Positions 8,423-16,515 of a stretch of DNA of 30,669 bases are shown here, in pieces. Origin of the DNA: a virus; IMG/VR virus record IMGVR_UViG_3300045110_000206, positions 1 through 30,669 of that record; one strand, given 5' to 3'. Under the pieces are notes generated by a model. That model was not told the DNA's origin, searched no databases, and worked only from the letters and a program-made list of their open reading frames with translations. Position numbers and translations under genes: made by a program. Every line of letters starts with the position of its first letter. Position 1 is the stretch's first letter.

Positions 8423-8847
8423 ACATCCCCCCATGCGGCCCCGTTGATTTTCAAGTAGGCTAAGACCTCGTTATTACTGACCTGGATCGGCGCCCGACCA
8501 CCGGCGAACAGGATGAAGCGCATTTGATTCACGCCCGCAATACTCATCAGCACGATCGTGCTGGGCACGGTTCCAAACGTCTGCGTTGATGTCGTGGCCG
8601 TGATGGTCGCGACGCTCACGCCGAGTGCGGTCGCGAGCAATTGCTTGAGCCCCGCCGTGGTGATGTCCGTATCCTGAAATTGCGCGCGCATGATCGTCGC
8701 GTTGCCATCCAGCCGGCCGCGCCAATGCATCAGCTCGGCGGGCTGCGGGTGTGTCGGCGGGCCAATTTGCGAGAGCGTCGCGCGAAAGGCGTCTTTTTGC
8801 GCCTGCGTCAGCGCGATATTTTCCGCGCCCAGGTAGGTCGAGATCAT
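8419..8847 (-). CDS. Hypothetical phage protein, 142 aa
   Basis: The start at 8847 (MISTYLGAENIALTQ) is coupled by ATGA to the stop of the 29-aa gene upstream; the frame extends further upstream but without a better start. The N-terminal half is helical and polar; the C-terminal half (TITATTSTQTFGTVPSTIVLMS) is beta-rich. No motif recognised. Its place between LamG-like and connector-like genes suggests a virion component. Confidence 0.55.
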   Translation of the reverse strand: MISTYLGAENIALTQAQKDAFRATLSQIGPPTHPQPAELMHWRGRLDGNATIMRAQFQDTDITTAGLKQLLATALGVSVATITATTSTQTFGTVPSTIVLMSIAGVNQMRFILFAGGRAPIQVSNNEVLAYLKINGAAWGDV

Positions 8848-8933
8848 CGCATCATGCTCCAGATCAACACAAACAGCACCAGGAACGCAAACAGAAAGGC
8901 CAGGAACGCCAGCAGCAGTGCGCGACATCTCAT
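8844..8933 (-). CDS. 29-aa single-pass membrane mini-protein
   Basis: Begins MRCRALLLAFLAFLF and ends WSMMR: almost entirely one hydrophobic helix with positive charges at the N-terminus. It is ATGA-coupled at both ends (start overlaps the LamG-like gene stop; stop overlaps the next start), which supports translation despite its size. Function unknown; it could be a holin- or toxin-like peptide or simply a translational coupling cistron. Confidence 0.5.
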   Translation of the reverse strand: MRCRALLLAFLAFLFAFLVLFVLIWSMMR

Positions 8934-9880
8934 AGCGTCGCCGCGCTCAGCACTTCAGCGGCCGACAGCGCGCGATTGAATACGGCGCCGTCCGCCATGA
9001 GCCCGTTCCAGACTTGCGCCGCCGCGCCGATATTGAGGCTGCCGAGCAGCGTCTGCGTGCTGCTGAGCGCCCCCGCGAATGTGCCCAGGCCGGTTGAGAC
9101 CGGCGTGATCACCGTGCCGTTGACGTAAAATCTGACCTCGCCAACTCCCGCATTCACACTTTTATCCCAGGTCAGGCCAACGTGAAACCAGATGATTGGA
9201 TTGAAGGATGTTTTCGCGGCCCCCAGCGCCGTGCCGCCGGCCACATAGAGCATATCTATTTCGTTATTTGCGACCGGCTTGAAGATGCCGACGCGATTGC
9301 TGGCATCGACCTGAAACAAGATCATGCGCCGTGTCACGCCATCCGTCCAGACGGCCGGCGCGTTCACTTTGCCCCAGCAGAGAAACGATCCTTGTTGCCC
9401 GTTGAACGCCGCCGCGAGCGACGGCGTAAACACGTTGTTATAGCTGGTCGCGCCGTCGAAGCTCGGCGCCGACCGCCCGTCGCCCGGGCCCGGCTGGCCC
9501 AACGTCACGCCGGTATACGCGCCGTTCCTGCCGTTGCCGCTGCGGTCAAACGCCACGCTGCCCGAGGGCTCATCCATCGGCCAGAAGGCGATCGGGCCGA
9601 GCGCCGCGATCTTGGCGCCATACGCCGAGCCGAGATAGCCGCTGACCACGCGCACCGGCTGCGGCGGCCCGGCGAGGGTGAAGCCATTGCCGCGCGAGAC
9701 CACGATCGGCACGGGCTCATTCCCCTGCGTCGGTCGGTTGTCGAACACCTCGACCATCGGGCGTGCGGGGCCGGCTTCGACGGCCCGGCCATCGCTGACC
9801 ACGGCGACGCGCAGCGCCGGAGAGCCGTCGGGCGGCTGACTGGAGACCACCACCGGGATGGCTGGCCCTGCCTGAGTCAT
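8930..9880 (-). CDS. LamG/concanavalin-like domain protein
   Basis: 316 aa from the ATG at 9880, which overlaps the stop of the DUF1360-like gene. Residues about 85-316 look like a LamG-type jelly-roll: ALGPIAFWPMDEPSGSVAFD at its start, then SGNGRNGAYTGVTLG, IWFHVGLTWDKS, VRFYVNGT, and WNGLMADGAVFNRALSAAEV at the end. These motifs are typical of LamG_3 domains that bind sugars or other ligands. Probably a virion surface adhesin or decoration protein. A head fibre or tail fibre cannot be told apart here. Confidence 0.75.
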   Translation of the reverse strand: MTQAGPAIPVVVSSQPPDGSPALRVAVVSDGRAVEAGPARPMVEVFDNRPTQGNEPVPIVVSRGNGFTLAGPPQPVRVVSGYLGSAYGAKIAALGPIAFWPMDEPSGSVAFDRSGNGRNGAYTGVTLGQPGPGDGRSAPSFDGATSYNNVFTPSLAAAFNGQQGSFLCWGKVNAPAVWTDGVTRRMILFQVDASNRVGIFKPVANNEIDMLYVAGGTALGAAKTSFNPIIWFHVGLTWDKSVNAGVGEVRFYVNGTVITPVSTGLGTFAGALSSTQTLLGSLNIGAAAQVWNGLMADGAVFNRALSAAEVLSAATL

Positions 9881-10155
9881 CGCTTGTTTTCCCACTTTCG
9901 AATGATCACGGCCACGCCCGACAGCGCCAGCCAGGTCAGCCACCAATCGCCTGTCCAATCGATCCACAGCGCGACGGGAAGCGCGATCCACACCGACATA
10001 CAGATGATGCAGGCCAGCCCGCGCCCGATCCAGGTCTCCGGTTTTGCCAGGTTGCGCAGCTTCACAAACATGGAAAACGGCCCTTCCTCATCCGTCAGCA
10101 TCCGCGACAGGCGGTAGACCGCCAGGCTGGCCAGGATGACGGTCAGCGGCTGCAT
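9877..10155 (-). CDS. DUF1360-like membrane protein
   Basis: 92 aa with two or three hydrophobic segments. AVYRLSRMLTDEEGPFSMFVKLR at residues about 12-34 is the hallmark of the DUF1360 family, found in phages and in spore formers; CIICMSVW follows, also typical. GAGG lies four bases before the ATG, and the gene overlaps the isomerase gene by 13 nt. Function unknown in the family. Confidence 0.75.
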   Translation of the reverse strand: MQPLTVILASLAVYRLSRMLTDEEGPFSMFVKLRNLAKPETWIGRGLACIICMSVWIALPVALWIDWTGDWWLTWLALSGVAVIIRKWENKR

Positions 10156-10643
10156 AGCGCCTCGGTCAGCCAGTGGCCGATCGCACTGTGGCAGTCCTCA
10201 ATGATGCCGTAGTGCGTGTGCGGGACGCGCACAACCAGATCGGCATCGACAATCTCTGGAGCAAGATCGCTACTCAGCATCGCCCGCTTCATTCCGTTCT
10301 GATCCGCCCAATCAAGCGCGGCCCACAGATTATTACTTGCGCCGGAGCAACTGATCACCAGCAGCGCATCGTCGGGCCGCGCAAGAACGGCTAACTCATG
10401 TCGTAGCGCCATCCGATAGCTCGTGTCATTCGCCCACGCGGTCAGCACGGCTGGATTGCTGCCCAGCGCCACTATGCGCCGCCCGGCGGCTTTACTCAGG
10501 TCGCAGGCCCAGTGCTGCGCCGTTGACGCGCTGCCGCCGTTCCCTGCCAGCCACAGCGTGCCCTCGCAGGCCTGGACGAAGGCGATCAGCGGCGCAATGT
10601 CGAGGCGTGCGAGCGCCACTTTCAGCTCTTCGATGTAGTTCAC
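10143..10643 (-). CDS. gmhA-like: GmhA-like phosphosugar isomerase (SIS domain)
   Basis: 166 aa with a GTG start overlapping the kinase stop (GTGA). The SIS fold is marked by GNGGSAS at 34-40, a following QH at 43-44, SCSGASNN in the middle and IEDCHSAIGHW at 148-158, as in sedoheptulose-7-phosphate isomerases that make D-glycero-D-manno-heptose 7-phosphate. It is shorter than typical GmhA (about 190 aa), and Asp48 stands where GmhA enzymes usually have a catalytic Glu; that alignment is by eye. Pairing with a heptose kinase-like gene supports a heptose pathway. A generic SIS isomerase is the alternative. Confidence 0.75.
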   Translation of the reverse strand: MNYIEELKVALARLDIAPLIAFVQACEGTLWLAGNGGSASTAQHWACDLSKAAGRRIVALGSNPAVLTAWANDTSYRMALRHELAVLARPDDALLVISCSGASNNLWAALDWADQNGMKRAMLSSDLAPEIVDADLVVRVPHTHYGIIEDCHSAIGHWLTEALCSR

Positions 10644-11560
10644 GAATACACCACCTGGCAGCCCGGCACGCCGACGCGAATCGGCACATGCCGCAGGCCC
10701 AGCGCCGCCACAATCGCCGCGTGGCGCTCAGGCGGCGCGAGAAAGAGCAGGAATCCGCCGCCGCCCGCGCCGCAGAGCTTGCCGCCCCAGGCGCCGGCAG
10801 CGTATGCGGTTCTATACCAAGCGTCTATCTGTGTACTCGCGATGTACTTACGTTTCGTAAGCCACGCGACGTGCATGATCGCGCCGCAGTAGTCAATCTG
10901 TCCGTTCCGTAGTGATTGCGCGAATCTGTGCGCGAGTTGCGCGAGTTGCCGCACGTCGTCACGATCCTGCTGCTGGCTGGCCAGCACCGCGCCCGCGTCG
11001 CCCTGTCGCGCGAGGCCCGTGTCGAGCAACAGGCAGTGCGCAGAGAGTGCGCCCAGGTCGCACACGATCGGATCGACCGCCACGCCGGCGCTGGTGAAGG
11101 TCAACAGGTTCAGTCCACCATAGGCCGCCGTGTACTGGTCTTGCTTGCCGATCGGCTTGTGGCAGCGCTCCATTTCAATCGCGCATGCCCCCTGAGCGAT
11201 TTGCCGCGTTTCAGCCCCAAGCAGGGCGCGTAGCAGCCCCACCGTGAAGCTGCTAGAACTGCCCAGGCCGCTGCCGCCCGGCAGATCGGCGATCGAATGC
11301 ACTTCGATGCCACCCTCGCGCTTCGACCAGCGCAGCGCCTCTCTGATCAGCTCGTGTTGCAGTTCGTCCACCGTCGCGACGTTCTCTGTCAGAGAATACG
11401 CCGCGCGAATGCTGCCGTCGTACTTCGGATTAACCGCCACATAGACATACTTATCAATGGCGGCCGCGACGACCGCGCCCGACTCTTCACTGTAGAAGCT
11501 GGGACGGTCGCTGCCGCCGCCGACGAAGCTGATTCGGAGGGGCGTCTTGGTCACGATCAT
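10640..11560 (-). CDS. hddA-like: GHMP kinase, heptose-7-phosphate kinase (HddA) type
   Basis: 306 aa from the ATG at 11560, five bases after the preceding stop. The N-terminus reads TKTPLRISFVGGGSD, the GHMP motif PGGSGLGSSSS sits at 94-104, GKQDQYTAAYGG at about 138-149 and the C-terminal GKLCGAGGGGFLLF at about 266-279. This set matches D-glycero-D-manno-heptose 7-phosphate kinases and the related L-fucose kinase domain. It would phosphorylate the anomeric carbon before nucleotidyl transfer. No bisphosphate phosphatase (GmhB) or nucleotidyltransferase (HddC) is in the window, so host enzymes would be needed. Confidence 0.85.
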   Translation of the reverse strand: MIVTKTPLRISFVGGGSDRPSFYSEESGAVVAAAIDKYVYVAVNPKYDGSIRAAYSLTENVATVDELQHELIREALRWSKREGGIEVHSIADLPGGSGLGSSSSFTVGLLRALLGAETRQIAQGACAIEMERCHKPIGKQDQYTAAYGGLNLLTFTSAGVAVDPIVCDLGALSAHCLLLDTGLARQGDAGAVLASQQQDRDDVRQLAQLAHRFAQSLRNGQIDYCGAIMHVAWLTKRKYIASTQIDAWYRTAYAAGAWGGKLCGAGGGGFLLFLAPPERHAAIVAALGLRHVPIRVGVPGCQVVYS

Positions 11561-11564
11561 CAGG

Positions 11565-12323
11565 TCACCATGTCTTATGTGCGAACAGGATCGGATCGCC
11601 ATGCAGCGTCGCGGTCTCTTTCACGCCCCAGCCGCCGTAGGGCGGCCCCAGCTCGCCCCAGTGACCGTGTGTCGAGAACGACTGCGGCAACACCACGCGC
11701 GTAAACCCTTCATTGATACACAGATTGAGCGTCCACTGCTGCACGGCGATATGCGCGAAATACGGCGCGGTGTCGAGCCAGCGGCGCAGATACGCCTGCC
11801 AGAGTCTGAGCCAGGTTGAGCGGGTGGCCACCACGCAGCCGGCATTCCCGATCGGGTCACTGGCGCTCGTGTGAAAGAGCGTGCTGATCTCGTCATCGCT
11901 GACCAAGGGCTGAATGCGGCAGAGCTCATTGATCATGTTGTCGCCGCCCGCCTTTGGCTCATTCGGCCCGATGCCGATCTGGCCGTCCTGCCACGCTTGC
12001 AGCCAGGCCCACTCGTCAGCGGTGAAACTGCGCTGCATTTTCACGTCGCCGTCGATGCAGATGATCACCGCGTCATCCGGTGTGTCCAGATACGGCAGCC
12101 AGTTGCCGTGCTGGATGCAGCCGTTGCCGGGGTCGCCGAGCGACCGATCGAGCATGCCGGCCGGGATGGTGTAGCAACGCACCCCCTCGGGACAATCCGG
12201 CCTTTCGCAGCCCACCAGGCCCAGCGCCACGCAGGCGCGACCCGCGTGCCTGCTCAGGTAGTCGAGCGTGCCGATTTCTTTTAGGCGCGGTAGATAGTTG
12301 TGCGTCGCGATCGTCGTGATCAC
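11565..12323 (-). CDS. Glycosyltransferase-like protein, GT-A type
   Basis: 252 aa from a GTG at 12323 that overlaps the methyltransferase stop (GTGA). It starts VITTIATHNYLPRLKEIGTL and has DDAVIICIDGDVKM, with a D-x-D motif after a hydrophobic strand, as in metal-dependent GT-A glycosyltransferases. The C-terminus contains many aromatic and His residues. Placement in the sugar cassette supports transferase activity. The family could not be named. Confidence 0.55.
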   Translation of the reverse strand: MITTIATHNYLPRLKEIGTLDYLSRHAGRACVALGLVGCERPDCPEGVRCYTIPAGMLDRSLGDPGNGCIQHGNWLPYLDTPDDAVIICIDGDVKMQRSFTADEWAWLQAWQDGQIGIGPNEPKAGGDNMINELCRIQPLVSDDEISTLFHTSASDPIGNAGCVVATRSTWLRLWQAYLRRWLDTAPYFAHIAVQQWTLNLCINEGFTRVVLPQSFSTHGHWGELGPPYGGWGVKETATLHGDPILFAHKTW

Positions 12324-12880
12324 GACCGGACGAACACCAGCCCCTGCCGTGTACTGAACGGGTGCGCGCCGTTCGCTCTGACCCAGATTGTCGCTTCGGT
12401 GTCGAGCGCCCATCCGTGCTGCTCCAAAAGACTAATCCAGTACCCCTGCGGCTGACAGTTGACATGGTGCCAGCCAGGAAAGCCCGGCGGCGCGGCGGTG
12501 AGAAAGAGTACTTTGCCGACCGCGAACGTCTGCATAAAATTCGGTATAAATTCGGCCTCGACGTGCTCCACGAACTCCATACACCAGATCAGGCCAAAGC
12601 TGCGCGGCGGGACGAACGGCCCCGTCGTATAGTCGTGAATGATGACGTTCGGCCGCTCCATATGCGGATCGCCGTCAATCCCCCAGGCATCGTAGCCGCG
12701 TTCCGCCGCCGCCTGCACCATGCCGCCCGGCCCACAGCCGACATCCAGGAACGAGCTTTTGCGAAACCGCACGGTCAGATAGTCGAGCGTCGCAGTGTCG
12801 ATATTCGAATTCCCAAAATGCCCTCCCAAATGTGGTGGCAGCGTGCGCTCGGCATCGGTCAGCGGCTGATCGTCGGCCAT
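12320..12880 (-). CDS. Class I SAM-dependent methyltransferase
   Basis: 186 aa. Motif I FLDVGCGPGG is at residues 44-53, an acidic residue ending the second strand is at about 70 (WGIDGD), and WCMEFVEHV at 99-107 matches motif IV/post-IV of sugar or small-molecule methyltransferases. It overlaps the upstream transferase gene by 22 nt and the downstream one by 4 nt. Within the cassette it probably O-methylates a sugar; a nucleic acid or protein substrate is less likely because no such specificity domain is visible. Confidence 0.85.
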   Translation of the reverse strand: MADDQPLTDAERTLPPHLGGHFGNSNIDTATLDYLTVRFRKSSFLDVGCGPGGMVQAAAERGYDAWGIDGDPHMERPNVIIHDYTTGPFVPPRSFGLIWCMEFVEHVEAEFIPNFMQTFAVGKVLFLTAAPPGFPGWHHVNCQPQGYWISLLEQHGWALDTEATIWVRANGAHPFSTRQGLVFVRS

Positions 12881-13512
12881 CCGCGTGCCTTTCGTTCGTT
12901 AAACAGCCGCTGATCGCGCTCGACCTGCGCGCGGCCCTCGGCATACACCCGATCATTATCCCCGCCGAAGTAGGGATGATCGTGATAGAGTGTGGCCCAG
13001 GGCGCTTTGGCGTACAGGCCCAACTCAATTGTCCGCGCACATAATTCCGTGTCGCCAAAGTTGTGGTCGTACCAGACTGGCCAGCCGCCCAGATAGGTCA
13101 GCAGATCACGGTCGATCAGAAAGTGGCAGCTATGCTCCGTCTCGTGATGTCCATCGTTGAAGCCTAATAGGCCGTACTGGTCGAACGTCGCCTGGTACGC
13201 CGCGTAGGCGCGCGCCAGCCAGTGCTGACCCGGCAACAGGTCGTTGGCCAGGTTGACGATCAGATCGAACTCGTGCCAATAGTCGGTTGCCTGCTGAAGC
13301 GCATGCCAGTAGCCGGGTCGCGCGCTATCCATGCGCCAGATCGGCAGATCGGCATTGGCCAGCGCGCCCATCACAGCCGGGTCGCGATCGACCATGCAGA
13401 TCAGCTGCCAGGTTTCTGGCCCTTGCTCCATCCCCGCCGTCGCCAGCAGCCGCTTGACGTTGCGCACGGTCTGCTCAGGGCGGCCGCGGCAGGGCATAAT
13501 CGCGGCGATCAT
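12859..13512 (-). CDS. Glycosyltransferase, GT-A fold
   Basis: 217 aa, ATGA-coupled to the preceding GT2 gene. MIAAIMPCRGRPEQTVRNVKRL is a typical GT-A opening. LICMVDRDP follows as the second strand, and the FDLIVNLANDLLPG segment takes the position of the metal-binding D-x-D region, with ND rather than a canonical DxD. Later, HNFGDTELCARTIELG resembles the ED region of GT2 enzymes. Probably transfers a sugar; substrate unknown. Confidence 0.65.
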   Translation of the reverse strand: MIAAIMPCRGRPEQTVRNVKRLLATAGMEQGPETWQLICMVDRDPAVMGALANADLPIWRMDSARPGYWHALQQATDYWHEFDLIVNLANDLLPGQHWLARAYAAYQATFDQYGLLGFNDGHHETEHSCHFLIDRDLLTYLGGWPVWYDHNFGDTELCARTIELGLYAKAPWATLYHDHPYFGGDNDRVYAEGRAQVERDQRLFNERKARGWPTISR

Positions 13513-14573
13513 CGTCTGGGCCTCAGCACCTTACTTGCCGCGTCGGGCGTCAGCACGTCGGTGGGTTTGAGGATCGGCAGCGGCGTGGGCGGCTCGGGGC
13601 CGTCGAACACCGGAATCACGCGCACCGGGATGCCGTGCTCGATCAGCCAGTCAGCCTGGTCGCGCGTGACATCCTTGTAGCGGTCGATCGCATTGTTGCC
13701 CAAGCGGATCGCGTTCTGCCGATCGGGGTACTCCCAGGTCTGCGCGCCGCGCTCATCGCCCAGGTACTCCACACGCACCTTGCCGTCCGCCATCTCGGCG
13801 GCGTGCGGGAACGGCGCGCCCATGCTCGCATCGCGGGCCACGCCCACAAGTTCGGCGTCGCCGCCACAACATGTCGCCATGGGGATCCTTCCTTCCGTAT
13901 CACGATAGCGGACTAATACCGCCTCCATCAGCTCCTGCGGGCCGCCATAGAAGCGCGTCATCCGATCGCCCTCGTACACGCGATAGGTAAAGATCGGCTG
14001 CGGCAGCCGGTGGCCGCACACGCCGGCCATAGCCAATCGGAGATGAAAGCTCCAGTCCTCCCAGGCGTCCACGCCCTCATCGTAGCCGCCCACCTGGAGC
14101 GCCAGCTTGGTGGGAATAAGCGCGGTCACGACATGGATGTTGTGATGCCGCATGTGGTTTTGCACGTACTCCGGCGCCGGCCGGAGCATTGTGCGCCCGT
14201 CGCGCTCTACGGTGTACGCATCCGCATACACGTAGCCATGGCCGCCGCGCCCGTACTCGCGCAGCAGGTTCTCGACCGCATGGGGTAGGAGATAGTCGTC
14301 GGCGTCCAAAGGGAGAATGAACGCCCCGCGCGCGACCGCTAAGGCCCGGTTGCGCGTGTGCGCCGGCCCGCGCCGCTCGCCGTCACTCGGCAGGATCGTG
14401 ACCCCCTCCATCGGCCCAACATCCGTCCCGCCGTCGCAGGCGATAATCATTTCGCAGCGTGAGGCCAGGCTCTGCCAGGCCACGCTGGCGGCCGCCGTGC
14501 GCGCGTGGTCGGCGTGGCGCGGCTCGCAGGGCGTGATGATCGAGACTAACGGTTGAGCCATCGGCGCCACCAT
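13509..14573 (-). CDS. Family 2 glycosyltransferase
   Basis: 354 aa. PLVSIITPCEPRHADHARTA opens the GT-A fold, MIIACDGGTD is the second strand, and LPLDADDYLLP at about 88-97 contains the D-x-D metal site. WEDWSFHLRL near 171-180 provides the ED motif. The C-terminal about 120 residues are an extra region of unknown function ending in a Pro-rich tail. The GGAAAGG before the ATG at 14573 and overlap with the upstream gene support this start; MAQPLV at 14561 is an alternative. First gene of the sugar cassette. Confidence 0.88.
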   Translation of the reverse strand: MVAPMAQPLVSIITPCEPRHADHARTAAASVAWQSLASRCEMIIACDGGTDVGPMEGVTILPSDGERRGPAHTRNRALAVARGAFILPLDADDYLLPHAVENLLREYGRGGHGYVYADAYTVERDGRTMLRPAPEYVQNHMRHHNIHVVTALIPTKLALQVGGYDEGVDAWEDWSFHLRLAMAGVCGHRLPQPIFTYRVYEGDRMTRFYGGPQELMEAVLVRYRDTEGRIPMATCCGGDAELVGVARDASMGAPFPHAAEMADGKVRVEYLGDERGAQTWEYPDRQNAIRLGNNAIDRYKDVTRDQADWLIEHGIPVRVIPVFDGPEPPTPLPILKPTDVLTPDAASKVLRPRR

Positions 14574-14779
14574 GGCCTTTCCAGCTTGAGAATGCGCTGG
14601 GTGAGATCATCAATGCGACGATTGGTCGCGTTACGTTCGTAGACAAACCAATCGTAGGTCACGAGTGCATCAGCCCGCGGCGCAAAGTACACCGGCGCAG
14701 CAGGGATTGTGTGATCGGCCAACACCTTTTCGGCTTCATCGCGGGCGATATCAGCGATCCACGCTGCATCATTACTCAT
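14546..14779 (-). CDS. Hypothetical small phage protein, 77 aa
   Basis: Starts MSNDAAWIADIARDEAEKV at 14779, overlapping the stop of the 70-aa gene; a longer frame to 14818 lacks coupling. Ends in a basic, Trp-rich PWWRRWLNR after a helical stretch (NRRIDDLTQRILKLE). No family recognised. It sits between the capsid and the sugar cassette. Confidence 0.55.
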   Translation of the reverse strand: MSNDAAWIADIARDEAEKVLADHTIPAAPVYFAPRADALVTYDWFVYERNATNRRIDDLTQRILKLERPWWRRWLNR

Positions 14780-14984
14780 CGGCCGCCCTGCCTTCCGCGT
14801 GTGGCTCCCGTTCGTCAAGCAGTCGCGCCAGCTCCGCGATCAGCAGGAACTGGCCATGCCCCGGCGCGCCCGCGTCGAGGTGATCGGCAGCGTACACGCG
14901 CGCGTGCCGGATCTGCGCCAGCTCGCGCGGCGTGAACGCCGCCATCCAGGCTGGTTGTAAAGGTGCCTGGGGTGTGTCGCCCAT
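14772..14984 (-). CDS. Hypothetical small protein downstream of capsid, 70 aa
   Basis: Preceded by GGGAGG and translated after the capsid gene. It reads MGDTPQAPLQPAWMAAFTPRE, then a helical FLLIAELARLLDER. No domain recognised. Position suggests a head accessory protein, unproven. Confidence 0.55.
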   Translation of the reverse strand: MGDTPQAPLQPAWMAAFTPRELAQIRHARVYAADHLDAGAPGHGQFLLIAELARLLDEREPHAEGRAADE

Positions 14985-15008
14985 CGGTTGTTCCTCCCTT
15001 TGGGATGT

Positions 15009-15033
15009 GAGCGGCAGCCCGTTGCCGCCGCTC
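15009..15033 (-). other. Hairpin downstream of the capsid gene
   Basis: GAGCGGC at one end pairs with GCCGCTC at the other, with further pairing inside. It lies in the 72-nt gap between capsid and the next gene and has no T-run. It may stabilise the capsid mRNA 3' end or lower downstream expression. Confidence 0.45.
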
Positions 15034-15056
15034 GTGTCAGTATCCGCCTACCCCGC

Positions 15057-16472
15057 TCAGCTATTCGGGTAGAAATACGGCACTGGGCTGGTCGGGCTGC
15101 CGCCATTCTCGAAGTACGGATTGGCCGGATCCCACTCCTGCTCGTGAATGCTGTAGGTGTAGCGCAGATTCTGGAAGCGCGCCGCCAGAAACGGCGTGAG
15201 CAGAATCAGGCGCGGGCGCTCGATCACCTCGACCTGCACGCAGGTGTGGGTGGGCGACAGCCGGCTGAATAGGAAGCGTCCGTTATCCAGCACCTCGAAG
15301 TAGCCGCCGGGGGCCATACGGCTGGCCGCTGCGACCGCCTCGGCGTTCATGTCGAAGTATTCCCAGTACAGACTGGGCTGGCCGTTCACGGTGAGGGGCA
15401 GCATGTAGATGTCGCTCTGGTAGGTGCCGACCACGCCGCCGGCGGCGATCGTCTCACTTATCGTGTCGTCGATCACCACCTCGTACTCCTTGCCCTCGAT
15501 CGGCAGCATGCGGGTCTGGCGGAGCCGATCGCGCATGTTGGTCTGCTCTTCAAGCGAGGAGGTGCGCACGATGCCGTAGCTGGTGGGACACCCGCTGGTC
15601 GCGTACACGCACGGCCAGATGCTTGAGAGCGTCAGCCACGCGCCGTAGCGCATGGAGAGCGCCCACTTGACCTCCAGCCCCAGCTGCTCGGCGAGGCGCT
15701 CCATATTGTTGACCGCGTTGGCCAGCAGGGCGTAGATCGTGCCGCCAGCGGTGTTGATGCTCGCGCCGTTGAGATCGACCACCAGGCTGTCGACCGCCGC
15801 GCACAGCACGCCCGTCCTGGCGTCGCGCTTGCCGGTCGCAATCTGCCGATCGAGGCCGTTGAACTGCTGATAGCCGAGTGAGCCGGCGGTGGTGATCGCG
15901 TTCCCGGTGTAGACATTGCGGGCGTAGTCGCGCGCGTAGCCGTTGAACAGCTCGGCGATCTTGTACTCGTACTCAGTCTGAAAGATGCGCTGCCAGTTGA
16001 TCGGCCCCGGCGTCGGCACGTCGCCGCCCGGCTGGCCCAAAAGCACGTTATCGCGAAACTCGCCGCGATTGATCGTCTGCCCGGCGTACTTGATATTGAG
16101 CACCTGACTCATCCGCCCCTGCTGGCCGAAGGGGAAGGTCTGAATACAGGTCTTGAAACTGCCCACGGTCGGCCAGTCGGCGCAGGCGGCGGTCGGCTCG
16201 CTACCCGTACTGGCCAGCTGCCCGGTCAGCACCGGGTACAGCTCATTGGTGTTCACGCTCTTCATGACCGGGATGCGGCCCGCGATGCCCTTGGGCATGA
16301 TCATCGCGTTGACGATCTGCTTGTTCAGGCCGGGGAAGCCGAGTAAGCCGCCGGGGCCGTGCAGCGGCGTGCCGGCCGCTGTGCCGGCGTCCTTGAGGGC
16401 GGGCGATGCCGACGCCAGCCAGTTCAGAACCTGAATGGCGTCGGGTGAAAGGGCTGGCGCTGCATACGTCAT
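15057..16472 (-). CDS. Major capsid protein
   Basis: 471 aa, with the strong AAGGAG Shine-Dalgarno expected for an abundant protein. It follows the protease/scaffold gene and precedes small accessory genes, the normal place for the HK97-fold capsid protein. Residues 34-49 (GTPLHGPGGLLGFPGL) repeat almost exactly the N-terminus of the protease/scaffold protein. The middle and C-terminal parts are rich in Asn, Tyr and aromatic residues (YSIHEQEWDPANPYFENGG). The family is not named with certainty. Confidence 0.75.
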   Translation of the reverse strand: MTYAAPALSPDAIQVLNWLASASPALKDAGTAAGTPLHGPGGLLGFPGLNKQIVNAMIMPKGIAGRIPVMKSVNTNELYPVLTGQLASTGSEPTAACADWPTVGSFKTCIQTFPFGQQGRMSQVLNIKYAGQTINRGEFRDNVLLGQPGGDVPTPGPINWQRIFQTEYEYKIAELFNGYARDYARNVYTGNAITTAGSLGYQQFNGLDRQIATGKRDARTGVLCAAVDSLVVDLNGASINTAGGTIYALLANAVNNMERLAEQLGLEVKWALSMRYGAWLTLSSIWPCVYATSGCPTSYGIVRTSSLEEQTNMRDRLRQTRMLPIEGKEYEVVIDDTISETIAAGGVVGTYQSDIYMLPLTVNGQPSLYWEYFDMNAEAVAAASRMAPGGYFEVLDNGRFLFSRLSPTHTCVQVEVIERPRLILLTPFLAARFQNLRYTYSIHEQEWDPANPYFENGGSPTSPVPYFYPNS

Positions 16473-16515
16473 GCGAGTAGTCTCCTTACGTCAAAGACAA
16501 CAATCAGTCGAGCGG

